Assembly (NCBI RefSeq): GCF_018130695.1
Contig: NZ_JAFCJX010000033.1
Coordinates: 1 to 64,000 of the forward strand
Length of the DNA stretch: 64,000 bases
Direction: 5' to 3'
DNA from: Bradyrhizobium jicamae
Lineage (GTDB): Bacteria > Pseudomonadota > Alphaproteobacteria > Rhizobiales > Xanthobacteraceae
The position numbers and the translations under genes were made by a program. The notes beneath the pieces are model-generated. The model did not search any database and had not been told where the DNA came from. It was given only the letters and a program-made list of their open reading frames with translations. Positions 30,608 through 39,392 of this stretch are shown here, piece by piece (position 1 is the stretch's first letter; every line of letters starts with the position of its first letter).

Positions 30608-32668
30608 ATGAGCGGACCATCCGATTATCAGCCGAGCAACCCCGCCTTGAAATGGCTCGAACGACGACTGCCGATCATTGGCCTCGTTCATTCCTCCTTC
30701 GTGGCCTACCCGACGCCGCGTAACCTGAACTACTGGTGGACCTTCGGCGCCATCCTCTCGATGATGCTGGCGGTGCAGATCCTGACCGGCGTGATCCTGG
30801 CAATGCATTACACGCCGCATGCCGACCTCGCCTTCAAGTCGGTCGAGCTGATCGTCCGCGACGTCAATTACGGCTGGCTGCTGCGCAACATGCACGCCTG
30901 CGGCGCGTCGATGTTCTTCTTCGCCGTCTACATCCACATGTTCCGCGGCCTCTATTACGGGTCGTACAAGGAGCCGCGCGAGGTGCTGTGGATCCTCGGC
31001 GTGATCATCTACCTGCTGATGATGGCGACCGGCTTCATGGGCTATGTGCTGCCGTGGGGCCAGATGAGCTTCTGGGGCGCCACCGTCATCACCAATCTGT
31101 TCTCGGCCGTGCCCTATTTCGGCGAAAGCATCGTGACCCTGCTGTGGGGCGGCTATTCGGTCGGCAACCCGACGCTGAACCGCTTCTTCTCGCTGCACTA
31201 TCTGTTGCCCTTCGTGATCGCCGGCGTCGTCGTGCTGCACGTCTGGGCGCTGCACGTCGCGGGCCAGAACAACCCGGCCGGCGTCGAGCCGAAGACCGAG
31301 AAGGACACCGTGCCGTTCACGCCGTATGCGACCATCAAGGACCTGTTCGGCGTGTCCTGCTTCCTGATCTTCTACGCCTGGTTCATCTTCTATATGCCGA
31401 ACTATCTCGGCGACGCCGACAACTACATCCCGGCGAACCCCGGCGTGACCCCGGCGCACATCGTGCCCGAATGGTACTACCTGCCGTTCTACGCGATCCT
31501 GCGCTCGATCCCGAACAAGCTCGCCGGCGTCGTGGCGATGTTCTCGGCGATCATCATCCTGTGCTTCCTGCCCTGGCTCGACAGCGCACGGACCCGCTCG
31601 ACGAAGTATCGTCCGCTGGCCAAGCAGTTCTTCTGGATCTTCGTGGTCGTCTGCGTGCTGCTCGGCTATCTCGGCTCGCAGCCGCCGGAAGGCGTCTACG
31701 TGATCGCCGGCCGCATCCTGACCGTCTGCTACTTCGCCTACTTCCTGATCGTGCTGCCGCTGCTCTCGCGCATCGAGACGCCGAAGCCGGTGCCGAACTC
31801 GATCGCCGACGACGTGCTCGCCAAGAGCGGCAAGGCGATCGCCTCGGTCGTGGCCGTGCTGGTCGTGGCCGGTGGTCTCCTGGTCGGCGGCGCGCAGAGC
31901 GCCAAGGCCGAGGATCATGGCGACGCGCCGCCGGCGCAGAAGTGGTCGTTCTCGGGCTGGAAGGGCACGTTTGATCGCGGCGCCCTGCAGCGCGGCCTGA
32001 AGGTCTACAAGGAAGTCTGCGCCAACTGCCACGGCCTGTCCTATGTGGCGTTCCGCAACCTCGCCGATCCCGGCGGCCCCGGCTACTCGGTGGCGCAGGC
32101 CTCGGCCTTCGCCTCCGACTACAAGATCAAAGACCTGAACGATGCGGGCGAGACGTTCGAGCGTCCGGGCCGCGCGGCTGACTACTTCCCGTCGCCGTTC
32201 CCGAACGAGCAGGCCGCGGCTGCCGCCAACGGCGGCAAGGCGCCGCCGGACCTCTCGCTGATGACCAAGGCGCGCTCCTACAAGCGTGGCTTCCCGTGGT
32301 TCCTGCTGGACTTCTTCAGCCAGTATCAGGAGCAGGGACCGGATTACGTCAATGCGATCCTGATCGGCTTCGAGGACAAGGCGCCGGCGGGTGTCACGAT
32401 CCCCGAGGGCACCTACTACAACAAGTACTACCCCGGTCACGCCATCAAGATGCCGAAGCCGCTGAATGACGGCCAGGTGACTTACGATGACGGCTCGCCC
32501 ACCACGGTGGCGCAGTACGCCCATGACGTCACCACGTTCCTGATGTGGACCGCGGAGCCGCACATGGAAGCGCGCAAGCGGCTCGGCCTGCAGGTGTTCG
32601 TGTTCCTGATCCTGTTCGCCGGACTGATGTACTTCACCAAGAAGAAGGTCTGGGCCAACGCGCACTGA
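30608..32668 (+). CDS. fbcH: cytochrome b/c1 fusion precursor of the bc1 complex
   Basis: One frame of 686 residues encodes both cytochrome b and cytochrome c1. Residues 1 to about 420 are cytochrome b with eight membrane segments, the histidines for two b haems, and the quinol-site motif Pro-Glu-Trp-Tyr (about 289-292). A hydrophobic signal-like segment (about 410-430) ends in Ala-Lys-Ala-Glu. Then comes cytochrome c1 with the haem c motif Cys471-Ala-Asn-Cys474-His475 and a C-terminal anchor (about 660-680). The precursor is cut into two proteins, a hallmark of Bradyrhizobium and relatives. Its terminator lies at 32694. Confidence 0.95.
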   Translation: MSGPSDYQPSNPALKWLERRLPIIGLVHSSFVAYPTPRNLNYWWTFGAILSMMLAVQILTGVILAMHYTPHADLAFKSVELIVRDVNYGWLLRNMHACGASMFFFAVYIHMFRGLYYGSYKEPREVLWILGVIIYLLMMATGFMGYVLPWGQMSFWGATVITNLFSAVPYFGESIVTLLWGGYSVGNPTLNRFFSLHYLLPFVIAGVVVLHVWALHVAGQNNPAGVEPKTEKDTVPFTPYATIKDLFGVSCFLIFYAWFIFYMPNYLGDADNYIPANPGVTPAHIVPEWYYLPFYAILRSIPNKLAGVVAMFSAIIILCFLPWLDSARTRSTKYRPLAKQFFWIFVVVCVLLGYLGSQPPEGVYVIAGRILTVCYFAYFLIVLPLLSRIETPKPVPNSIADDVLAKSGKAIASVVAVLVVAGGLLVGGAQSAKAEDHGDAPPAQKWSFSGWKGTFDRGALQRGLKVYKEVCANCHGLSYVAFRNLADPGGPGYSVAQASAFASDYKIKDLNDAGETFERPGRAADYFPSPFPNEQAAAAANGGKAPPDLSLMTKARSYKRGFPWFLLDFFSQYQEQGPDYVNAILIGFEDKAPAGVTIPEGTYYNKYYPGHAIKMPKPLNDGQVTYDDGSPTTVAQYAHDVTTFLMWTAEPHMEARKRLGLQVFVFLILFAGLMYFTKKKVWANAH

Positions 32669-32693
32669 GGCGAGGCTGGATATCCCAAGTTTG

Positions 32694-32718
32694 AAAAAGC
32701 CCCTTCGGGGGCTTTTTT
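32694..32718 (+). terminator. rho-independent terminator of petA-fbcH
   Basis: AGCCCC (32698-32703) pairs with GGGGCT (32708-32713) around a TTCG loop, with A-run before and T-run after (32713-32718). The A/T flanks extend the stem and make the terminator usable on both strands. Confidence 0.88.
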
Positions 32719-32725
32719 GTTGCCT

Positions 32726-32872
32726 CGCCCTCGTGTCCCGGACGCGGTGCAGCGTGCAACGCTGCTCCGCAGAGCCGGGACCCATTGCGACACGTGAGAG
32801 GTGGGTCCCGGATCAGCAGCGCATCACGCCGCAAGCGCGGCGCGCTGCGCAGCATCCGGGACACCAGATCAA
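32726..32872. repeat. palindromic repeat, GTCCCGGACGCGGTGCAGCG family, copy 1
   Basis: This block, from GTGTCCCGGACGCGGTGCAG to GCAGCATCCGGGACACC, is closely repeated at 43689-43829 and, more distantly, at 60222-60352. The terminal arms (GTGTCCCGGA/TCCGGGACAC) are complementary. It separates the bc1 terminator from the dienelactone hydrolase gene. Confidence 0.7.
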
Positions 32873-32953
32873 GCTTTGGCGAGCCGATTGCGTCCGGCGC
32901 GGGGGGCGGCCAAAATGGCCCCCAATCGGCCGACAACATCCCCGGAGGAACTC

Positions 32954-33628
32954 ATGGGCACCAACATCACCTTCAAGCGTCCGGACGGCAAGGACGCAGC
33001 CGGCTATCTCGCCAACGCCGCGCGCGGCAATGCGCCGGGCGTGGTGGTGATCCAGGAATGGTGGGGCCTGTCGGACCAGATCAAGGGCCTGTGCGACCGC
33101 TTCGCGGTGGCCGGCTTCGACGCGCTGGCGCCCGATCTCTACAAGGGCAAGGTGGTGCCCTATCACGACACCGATGCGGCGGGTAAGGAGATGAACTCGC
33201 TCGACTTCATGGACGCGACCACCCAAACCGTGCGCGGCGCCGCGCAATATCTCGCCCGGAACGGCGCGAGGGTCGGCCTGACCGGCTTCTGCCTCGGCGG
33301 CGCCGTCACCATCATCGGCTCCGTGCACGTGCCCGAGCTTGCCGCCGGCGTCGTGTTCTACGGCATCCCGCCGGAGCAGGCGGCCAAGCCCGCCGACGTC
33401 AAAATCCCGCTGCAGGCGCATTTCGCCAACAAGGACGATTGGTGCACGCCGGAGCTGGTCGGCAATTTCGAGAAGGCGATGATGGCCGCCGGCAAGTCGC
33501 TCGAGCTGTTCCGCTATGATGCCGAGCACGCCTTCGTCAACGAGCAGCGCCAGTCCGTCCACGACCGCCAGGCCGCCGAGCTGGCCTGGGGCAGGGCGAC
33601 GGATTTTTTCAAGAAGCATCTGGGGTGA
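32954..33628 (+). CDS. dienelactone hydrolase family protein
   Basis: From the ATG at 32954 (GGAGGAA 4-10 bases upstream) the enzyme has 224 residues. It shows Val-Val-Val-Ile-Gln-Glu-Trp-Trp-Gly-Leu (residues 30-39), the nucleophile elbow Gly-Phe-Cys-Leu-Gly-Gly (about 114-119, Cys as in true dienelactone hydrolase), and a late His in Glu-His-Ala-Phe (about 196-199). It hydrolyses lactones or esters; the true substrate is unknown. It may sit in one transcript with the following epimerase-like gene. Confidence 0.88.
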   Translation: MGTNITFKRPDGKDAAGYLANAARGNAPGVVVIQEWWGLSDQIKGLCDRFAVAGFDALAPDLYKGKVVPYHDTDAAGKEMNSLDFMDATTQTVRGAAQYLARNGARVGLTGFCLGGAVTIIGSVHVPELAAGVVFYGIPPEQAAKPADVKIPLQAHFANKDDWCTPELVGNFEKAMMAAGKSLELFRYDAEHAFVNEQRQSVHDRQAAELAWGRATDFFKKHLG

Positions 33629-33668
33629 ACAGGACCCAGCCGTCATTGCAATGACGGTGGAGGTACCG

Positions 33669-34559
33669 ATGAAGATCTTCTGCACGGGCGCGTCGGGCTA
33701 TATCGGAGGATCGGTGGCCGCGCATCTCGTCGCGCGCGGTCATCACGTGACTGGCCTGGTGCGCGCTCCGGACAAAGCCGATGCGATCCGTGCCCGCGGC
33801 GTCCAGCCCCTGTTGGGCACGCTGGATGACGGAGCGCGCCTGGCGCAAGCCGCGCAAGCCGCCGACATCGTTGTCAATGCGGCGAGCGCCGATCACAAGG
33901 GCGCCGTCGTCGCCATGCTCGATGCATTGGCCGGAAGCGGCAAGCCGTTCATTCACACGTCGGGATCGAGCATTGTCGGCACGCGCGCTCGCGGGCACAG
34001 GTCCGATGCAGTCTTTGACGAGGATACGCCGATCACCCCATCGCCTGCGCGCGCGGCGCGGGTGGCGTTGAACGAACTCATTCTCTCCTACCGCGACAAA
34101 GGCTGCCGCCCGGTCATCATCTGCCCGAGCCTGATCTATGGCGTTGGCCACGGCGCCAATCCGGACAGCGTGCAGGTGCCGCTCTTGATCAGGCTCGCGC
34201 GCAAGCGTGGCAACGCCGCCCATGCCGGTCCCGGGGAGAACATCTGGTCGAACGTGCATATCGACGATCTCGTGACGCTCTATGCGCTTGCGATCGAGCA
34301 GGCACCGCCGGGTGCGTTCTACTATGCCGAGAACGGCGAGAATTCGATGCGCGAGCTCTGCGAGGCGATCAACCGCATGCTCGGCTTGCCGGGGCCGCCC
34401 GCGGCGATGTCGATGGCGGAGGCGGCTGCCGAATGGGGCGAGGGCACCGCCGAAGACACCATGGCGTCGAACAGCAGGGTGCGCGCGAAGCACGCGCGGC
34501 AGCTCGGTTGGAAGCCGCAGGCGCGGAGCCTGATCGAAGAGATCGAACGGGGCCGTTAG
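33669..34559 (+). CDS. NAD-dependent epimerase/dehydratase family protein (extended SDR)
   Basis: The 296-residue protein from the ATG at 33669 opens with a Rossmann fold, Gly-Ala-Ser-Gly-Tyr-Ile-Gly (residues 7-13). A Ser/Thr-rich catalytic region with His-Thr-Ser-Gly-Ser-Ser follows near 97. The usual Tyr-x3-Lys motif is not evident at the expected place (about 135-145 reads Ala-Arg-Val-Ala-Leu-Asn-Glu), so activity may be atypical or non-oxidoreductive. A longer frame from 33516 runs through the preceding gene and is not preferred. Substrate is unknown. Confidence 0.8.
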   Translation: MKIFCTGASGYIGGSVAAHLVARGHHVTGLVRAPDKADAIRARGVQPLLGTLDDGARLAQAAQAADIVVNAASADHKGAVVAMLDALAGSGKPFIHTSGSSIVGTRARGHRSDAVFDEDTPITPSPARAARVALNELILSYRDKGCRPVIICPSLIYGVGHGANPDSVQVPLLIRLARKRGNAAHAGPGENIWSNVHIDDLVTLYALAIEQAPPGAFYYAENGENSMRELCEAINRMLGLPGPPAAMSMAEAAAEWGEGTAEDTMASNSRVRAKHARQLGWKPQARSLIEEIERGR

Positions 34560-34700
34560 CGATCGCGGCCGTCACCCGGTTGTCCGGGCGACGGATGTTC
34601 TCAAGACGCATCCGGGCTGAACGCAACCGCGCGCCGCTGCGACACATGACAGGCCACGCGGGACGCGGTGGCCTGTTCGGCATCAAGGGGCGAGCCATCC

Positions 34701-35129
34701 ATGATCAAAGTTATCCTGATCGCATCATTGTTCGCGGCCGCGGCTGCAGCGCCTGCCTGGGCCAAGGATCCGGCGTGCAACAGTCCGGAGTTCCAGACCT
34801 TCCGCACCGAGTTCGAAGGTGTCGCAAACGCCAACGACAAGGCCCGCATCGTCAAGCTGATCGCCTTTCCCGTCGAGTACTGGTCAGGGGAAGGCAAGCA
34901 CGATGTGCAGAGCGGCCCGGTCAAGAGCGAGGCCGAATTCCTCCAGCGCTACGACTCGCTGTTCACGCCCTTCATGCGCAAGCACCTGCACACGGCCAAG
35001 CTGCTGTCACTGCCGGAGGGCCGCTGCGCGCTGACCTGGCACGACGCCAACTCGGAATTCACCTTCGAATTCCGGTATGTCCCGGACACCGGATTCCGCG
35101 TGACCGGATATGAGGTGGGGGCGTATTAG
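34701..35129 (+). CDS. small exported hypothetical protein
   Basis: The 142-residue product from the ATG at 34701 begins with a clear signal peptide (hydrophobic residues 3-16, cleavage after Ala-Trp-Ala). The mature part has two cysteines (near 27 and 110) that may form a disulfide in the periplasm. I do not recognise a family. It ends ten bases before the convergent extradiol dioxygenase-like gene. Confidence 0.68.
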   Translation: MIKVILIASLFAAAAAAPAWAKDPACNSPEFQTFRTEFEGVANANDKARIVKLIAFPVEYWSGEGKHDVQSGPVKSEAEFLQRYDSLFTPFMRKHLHTAKLLSLPEGRCALTWHDANSEFTFEFRYVPDTGFRVTGYEVGAY

Positions 35130-35138
35130 GCCGCGACT

Positions 35139-36137
35139 TCAATTCTTGTCGCGCACCCCGTCCCACCACGGGCACGTGCCCGACATCAGCTTGAAATTGC
35201 CCTCGATCACCTGCACCGGCGCGCGGCGGCCTTCGGCTGCGGCGCGCATGCGCATCTCGCGGGCGACGTCGCGGTCTTCGGCGGACAGCCAGACGCGCTC
35301 GTGGCCCCACAGGCTCGGGCCTTCATGCATCTCGACCGGCGTCCAGTTCTGCGGATCGATCTCGAGCCCGCCCCAGCCGCATTCGACCATGAAAGCTGAC
35401 GGCGACTTGGCGTAGAACGACGTCATCAGATCGTTGGTGTGGCGGCCGAGCGTGACGTTGACGCGGTCTTCCTTCATCGCGACGTCGTAGGACTGGCCGA
35501 CATCGTCGAGCGAGAACAGCTCGACCATCAGATGATGCATGCCGTTCTGTCCGGTCTCGATCAGCGCGAGGCTGTGATGGCGCGAATTGACGTGGAAGAA
35601 ATAGGCGCGGAACGGCTTCTCGATGTAGTCGCTGAGGCTGAAGCCGAGCAATTCGGTATAGAACGCCATGACAGGCTCGATGCGCTCGACCGTCAGCACG
35701 GCGTGGCCGAGGCCTTGCGGGCCGGTGCGAAAACCCGAGATCGAGCGGCCCGGCTTGAACGGCGCCTCGTCGATCTCCGCGCCGTGGAAGGCTTCGAGCC
35801 GGTTGCCGGCGGGATCATGGAACGAGATCAGGCCGCGCACCCGCCGCGCATCGGCGAGCGACGCCGGCTCTGTCGTGACGACCACGCCGGCCCGCTCCAG
35901 CCGCGCCGCCAGCGCGTCGAGGGCTGCGGCGTCAGCCATCTCCCAGCCGAAGAAGCGGGCGCCTTCGCCGAGCGCGCGGTCGATCACGATGCGCTGCTTG
36001 CGGTCGTCCATCCGGAAGGCGAGCAGCGAATTGCCGCGCTCGATCGCCTGCAGGCCGACGAGGCCGGTGCCGAACTGCCGCCAGTCGTCCAGTGCATCCG
36101 AGCCGAACCCGGCATAGCCGAGACCTACAATCGCCAT
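35139..36137 (-). CDS. VOC family type I extradiol dioxygenase-like protein
   Basis: The 332-residue protein has two tandem VOC domains, the layout of type I extradiol dioxygenases (catechol 2,3-dioxygenase/BphC). Three iron ligands can be read in the second domain: His145 in Gly-His-Ala-Val, His202 in Met-His-His-Leu-Met-Val-Glu, and Glu252 in Phe-Met-Val-Glu-Cys-Gly. So it is likely active, cutting an aromatic ring next to two hydroxyl groups. The substrate is not identifiable, and no ring-degradation operon surrounds it. Confidence 0.87.
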   Translation of the reverse strand: MAIVGLGYAGFGSDALDDWRQFGTGLVGLQAIERGNSLLAFRMDDRKQRIVIDRALGEGARFFGWEMADAAALDALAARLERAGVVVTTEPASLADARRVRGLISFHDPAGNRLEAFHGAEIDEAPFKPGRSISGFRTGPQGLGHAVLTVERIEPVMAFYTELLGFSLSDYIEKPFRAYFFHVNSRHHSLALIETGQNGMHHLMVELFSLDDVGQSYDVAMKEDRVNVTLGRHTNDLMTSFYAKSPSAFMVECGWGGLEIDPQNWTPVEMHEGPSLWGHERVWLSAEDRDVAREMRMRAAAEGRRAPVQVIEGNFKLMSGTCPWWDGVRDKN

Positions 36138-36170
36138 CCGCGCCTCCGTGTCTGTTTTTTGGGCGGATTA

Positions 36171-36219
36171 GAGCATGATCCGGAAAAGTGTGAAGCGGTT
36201 TTCCGAAAAGATCATGCTC
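36171..36219. repeat. GAGCATGATC hairpin repeat
   Basis: GAGCATGATC at 36171-36180 is exactly complementary to GATCATGCTC at 36210-36219, with the inner arms CGGAAAA and TTTTCCG also complementary. This is a widespread intergenic hairpin in Rhizobiales. No gene function is implied. Confidence 0.8.
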
Positions 36220-36324
36220 AAACAACAAAGAAGAGCCGCCGGTTCAGGCAAATCCTACGCGGATTTGCGGCCTTTCAAACCCCAAAAGCGCCCGATGGTG
36301 CGAGGCAGGGCGGCTTGCCGTCCC

Positions 36325-36353
36325 TTGACAGCGCCCGCGCCGGATGGTGAGTA
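36325..36353 (+). promoter_or_regulatory. promoter of the trp leader
   Basis: TTGACA at 36325-36330 is a perfect -35 element. With a 17-base spacer the -10 would be TGAGTA at 36348-36353 (weak). The predicted start of transcription then falls at or next to 36361, which is the A of the leader-peptide ATG, so the leader mRNA would have no 5' untranslated region. Confidence 0.55.
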
Positions 36354-36360
36354 GGCGGCC

Positions 36361-36411
36361 ATGAGCACCGCCGTCCGCCCATCCCGTCTTTGGTGGCCCA
36401 CCTCCTCATAG
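36361..36411 (+). CDS. trpL: trp operon leader peptide
   Basis: A 16-residue frame, MSTAVRPSRLWWPTSS, carries two adjacent Trp codons (36391-36396) just ahead of an attenuator and anthranilate synthase. It is too short for normal ORF calling but is what is expected of a Trp-sensing leader. In Sinorhizobium and Bradyrhizobium the trpL message is known to be leaderless and the freed attenuator RNA and peptide to have further roles. Identity by position and codons is strong. Confidence 0.85.
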   Translation: MSTAVRPSRLWWPTSS

Positions 36412-36484
36412 GTGGCCGGTGCGATTTCATTTCCAGCAATCGTCGAAGGTCGCCATCGCAGTGCGACGGTCTTCCTTCGTTTGT
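36361..36484 (+). promoter_or_regulatory. transcription attenuator of trpE(G)
   Basis: Segments can be read: 1:2 pairing CCACCT (36398-36403) with AGGTGG (36410-36415); 2:3 antiterminator TGCGAT (36420-36425) with ATCGCA (36455-36460); 3:4 terminator GAAGGTCGC (36445-36453) with GCGAC plus CTTC (36463-36474), then CTTCGTTTG. A ribosome stalled at the Trp codons would cover segment 1 and let the antiterminator form. The terminator tail is T-poor, so efficiency is uncertain. Confidence 0.7.
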
Positions 36485-36525
36485 CCTGTGTGGCGCCCCC
36501 TCGGCAAGTTTCGTAAGAGGATCAC

Positions 36526-38688
36526 ATGAACAGGACAGTCTTCTCCCTGCCGGCCAAGAGCGAATACCTCACCTCGAGCGGCCTTGCGGTCGTGCGCACC
36601 GCCGAGCAGTTCACCGGCGGCGCCAACCGGCTCGATGACCTCATCAACCTGCTCGATCGCCGTCCCGGCGTCGTGCTGTCGTCGGGCACCACGGTGCCCG
36701 GCCGCTACGAGAGCTTCGACCTCGGCTTCGCTGATCCGCCGCTGGTGCTGGAGACGACGGGGACGAAATTCTCGCTGCGCGCGCTGAACAAGCGCGGCGA
36801 GGTGCTGATCGCGTTCCTCGGCGACGTCCTGCGCGAGCCCTGCGTGGTGATCACGGAGAAGAGCGCCCGGGAGCTCTCCGGCCACATCATCCGCGGCGAG
36901 GCGCCGGTCGAGGAAGACCAGCGCACCCGCCGCGCCAGCGTGATGTCGCTGGTGCGCGACCTGATCGCGGCGTTCGCCTCCAACGCCGATCCGCTGCAGG
37001 GCCTGTTCGGCGCCTTCGCCTACGACCTCGTGTTCCAGATCGAGGACCTCGTGCAGAGGCGCGCCCGCGAGGCCGACCAGCGCGACATCGTGCTCTACGT
37101 GCCCGACCGCCTGCTCGCCTATGACCGCGCCACCGGCCGCGGCGTGGTGCTGGCTTACGATTTCGCCTGGAAGGGCAAGACGACCGCGGGGCTATCGCAC
37201 GACACCGCCGAGAGCGTCTACGCCAAATCGCCCCGGCAGGGCTTTGCCGATCACGCGCCCGGCGAATATCAGGCGACGGTCGAGGTCGCGCGCGCCGCAT
37301 TCGCGCGCGGTGATTTGTTCGAGGCAGTGCCCGGGCAATTGTTCGCCGAGCCCTGCGAGCGCTCGCCGGCCGAAGTGTTCCAGCGGCTCTGCCGCATCAA
37401 CCCGTCGCCCTATGGCGCGCTGATGAATCTCGGCCATGGCGAATTCCTGGTGTCGGCATCGCCCGAGATGTTCGTGCGCTCCGACGGCCGCCGGGTCGAG
37501 ACCTGCCCGATCTCGGGCACCATCGCGCGCGGCTCGGATTCGATCGGCGATGCCGAGCAGATCCGCAAGCTCCTGAACTCGGAGAAGGACGAGTTCGAGC
37601 TCAACATGTGCACCGACGTCGACCGCAACGACAAGGCGCGCGTCTGCGTGCCCGGCACTATCAAGGTTCTGGCGCGCCGGCAGATCGAGACCTACTCAAA
37701 ACTGTTCCACACGGTCGATCACGTCGAGGGCATGCTGCGTCCGGGCTTCGATGCGCTCGATGCCTTCCTCACCCACGCCTGGGCGGTGACGGTGACGGGC
37801 GCGCCGAAATTGTGGGCGATGCAGTTCGTCGAGGATCACGAGCGCTCGTCGCGGCGCTGGTACGCCGGCGCGATCGGCGCGGTGAATTTCGATGGCAGCA
37901 TCAATACCGGCCTCACCATCCGCACGATCAGGATGAAGGATGGCCTCGCCGAGGTGCGCGTCGGCGCGACCTGCCTCTTTGACTCTGATCCCGCGGCCGA
38001 AGACCGCGAATGCCAGGTCAAGGCGGCGGCACTGTTCCAGGCGCTGCGCGGCGATCCGCCGAAGCCGCTGTCGGATATCGCACCCGACGCCACCGGCTCC
38101 GGCAAGAACGTGCTGCTGATCGACCATGACGACAGCTTTGTGCACATGCTGGCCGATTACTTCCGCCAGGTCGGCGCCAACGTCACCGTGGTCAGGCACA
38201 TCCACGCGCAGACCATGCTCGAAAAAAAGTGGGACCTGCTGGTGCTGTCGCCCGGTCCCGGCCGTCCCGAGGACTTTGGTATCTCGAAAACCATCGGCAC
38301 CGCGCTGGACAAGAAGCTGCCGGTGTTCGGCGTCTGCCTCGGCCTGCAGGCGATCGGGGAATATTTCGGCGGCCAGCTCGGTCAGCTCGGCCAGCCCGCG
38401 CATGGCCGGCCCTCGCGCGTGCTGGTGCGCGGCGGCAAGCTGATGCAGAATCTGCCCAACGAGATCACGATCGGCCGCTATCATTCGCTCTATGTCGAGC
38501 GCGATAGCGTGCCCGACGTGCTTGACGTGACCGCGACCACCGAAGACGGTGTCGCGATGGCGATCGAGCACAAGAGTTTGCCGGTCGGCGGCGTGCAGTT
38601 CCACCCGGAGTCGCTGATGTCGCTCGGCGGCGAGGTGGGCCTGCGCATCGTGGAGAATGCGTTCCGGCTCAATGTGAAGGCCAACTGA
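36526..38688 (+). CDS. trpE(G): anthranilate synthase, fused components I and II
   Basis: The 720-residue protein fuses the chorismate-using component I (about residues 1-515; Ile-Asn-Pro-Ser-Pro, Ser-Pro-Glu-Met-Phe-Val, Met-Cys-Thr-Asp-Val-Asp-Arg-Asn-Asp) to a class I glutamine amidotransferase (about 530-720). The latter has its catalytic Cys604 in Phe-Gly-Val-Cys-Leu-Gly-Leu-Gln and a late Val-Gln-Phe-His-Pro-Glu-Ser motif. It makes anthranilate for tryptophan. AAGAGG at 36515-36520 is the ribosome site. Expression is set by the trpL attenuator. The apt gene follows after 13 bases. Confidence 0.96.
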   Translation: MNRTVFSLPAKSEYLTSSGLAVVRTAEQFTGGANRLDDLINLLDRRPGVVLSSGTTVPGRYESFDLGFADPPLVLETTGTKFSLRALNKRGEVLIAFLGDVLREPCVVITEKSARELSGHIIRGEAPVEEDQRTRRASVMSLVRDLIAAFASNADPLQGLFGAFAYDLVFQIEDLVQRRAREADQRDIVLYVPDRLLAYDRATGRGVVLAYDFAWKGKTTAGLSHDTAESVYAKSPRQGFADHAPGEYQATVEVARAAFARGDLFEAVPGQLFAEPCERSPAEVFQRLCRINPSPYGALMNLGHGEFLVSASPEMFVRSDGRRVETCPISGTIARGSDSIGDAEQIRKLLNSEKDEFELNMCTDVDRNDKARVCVPGTIKVLARRQIETYSKLFHTVDHVEGMLRPGFDALDAFLTHAWAVTVTGAPKLWAMQFVEDHERSSRRWYAGAIGAVNFDGSINTGLTIRTIRMKDGLAEVRVGATCLFDSDPAAEDRECQVKAAALFQALRGDPPKPLSDIAPDATGSGKNVLLIDHDDSFVHMLADYFRQVGANVTVVRHIHAQTMLEKKWDLLVLSPGPGRPEDFGISKTIGTALDKKLPVFGVCLGLQAIGEYFGGQLGQLGQPAHGRPSRVLVRGGKLMQNLPNEITIGRYHSLYVERDSVPDVLDVTATTEDGVAMAIEHKSLPVGGVQFHPESLMSLGGEVGLRIVENAFRLNVKAN

Positions 38689-38701
38689 GGATTGCGAGAC
38701 C

Positions 38702-39241
38702 ATGACGTTTGACCTCGATCTGAAATCCTCCGTCCGCACCATCCCGGACTACCCGAAGAAGGGGATCCTGTTCCGCGACATCACCACGCTGCTCGCGGAC
38801 GCGCGCGCGTTCCGCCGCGCGGTCGACGAGCTGGTGCATCCCTGGGCCGGCTCGAAGGTGGACAAGGTCGCCGGCATCGAGGCGCGCGGCTTCATCCTCG
38901 GCGGCGCGGTCGCGCATCAGCTCTCCGCCGGCTTCGTGCCGATCCGCAAGAAGGGCAAGCTGCCGCACACCACGGTGCGGATCGCCTATTCGCTGGAGTA
39001 CGGCATCGACGAGATGGAGATGCACGCCGATGCCGTGCAGCCCGGCGAGCGCGTCATCCTGGTCGACGACCTCATCGCCACCGGCGGCACCGCCGAGGGC
39101 GCAGTCAAGCTGCTGCGCCAGATCGGCGCCAACGTCGTCGCCGCCTGCTTCATCGTCGATCTGCCCGACCTCGGCGGCGCGGCGAAACTCCGCGCGATGG
39201 ACGTGCCGGTGCGGACGCTGATGACGTTCGAGGGGCATTGA
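38702..39241 (+). CDS. apt: adenine phosphoribosyltransferase
   Basis: The 179-residue enzyme has Tyr-Pro-Lys-Lys-Gly-Ile-Leu-Phe-Arg-Asp-Ile near residue 18, Gly-Ile-Glu-Ala-Arg-Gly-Phe (about 58-64) and the PRPP loop Val-Asp-Asp-Leu-Ile-Ala-Thr-Gly-Gly-Thr (about 121-130). It salvages adenine to AMP using PRPP. It follows trpE(G) at 13 bases and may share its transcript. A repeat of the CTCTCCCCG type begins right after its stop. Confidence 0.95.
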   Translation: MTFDLDLKSSVRTIPDYPKKGILFRDITTLLADARAFRRAVDELVHPWAGSKVDKVAGIEARGFILGGAVAHQLSAGFVPIRKKGKLPHTTVRIAYSLEYGIDEMEMHADAVQPGERVILVDDLIATGGTAEGAVKLLRQIGANVVAACFIVDLPDLGGAAKLRAMDVPVRTLMTFEGH

Positions 39242-39242
39242 T

Positions 39243-39316
39243 CTCCCTTCGCCTCGCCCCGCTTGCGGGGAGAGGCCGGATCGCATGTTAATGCGATCCG
39301 GGTGAGGGGGAGTCTC
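39243..39316. repeat. palindromic repeat, CTCTCCCCG family, copy 2
   Basis: Compact form of the repeat at 2111-2250, with GCCTCGCCCCGcttgCGGGGAGAGGC and GGATCGCATgttaATGCGATCC hairpins. It starts two bases after apt ends and may act as its terminator. Confidence 0.72.
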
Positions 39317-39392
39317 CGCGCATTCCACTATCAGCCAAATTTGCGGAAGTAGCCTCTCGCTCCAATCGGAGGCCCTCTAAAGGAGGAGCAGG

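Larger units (their letters stand above)
36138..36525. other. intergenic region: dispersed repeat, then trp promoter and attenuator
   Basis: The left third holds the GAGCATGATC hairpin repeat at 36171-36219. The right part is the trpL leader, attenuator and promoter described separately. I see nothing else coding. Confidence 0.75.

Noticed and set aside
36421..36525. A second short leader frame after trpL
   Set aside because: No ribosome site or Trp codons; better explained as attenuator stems and the trpE(G) ribosome site.
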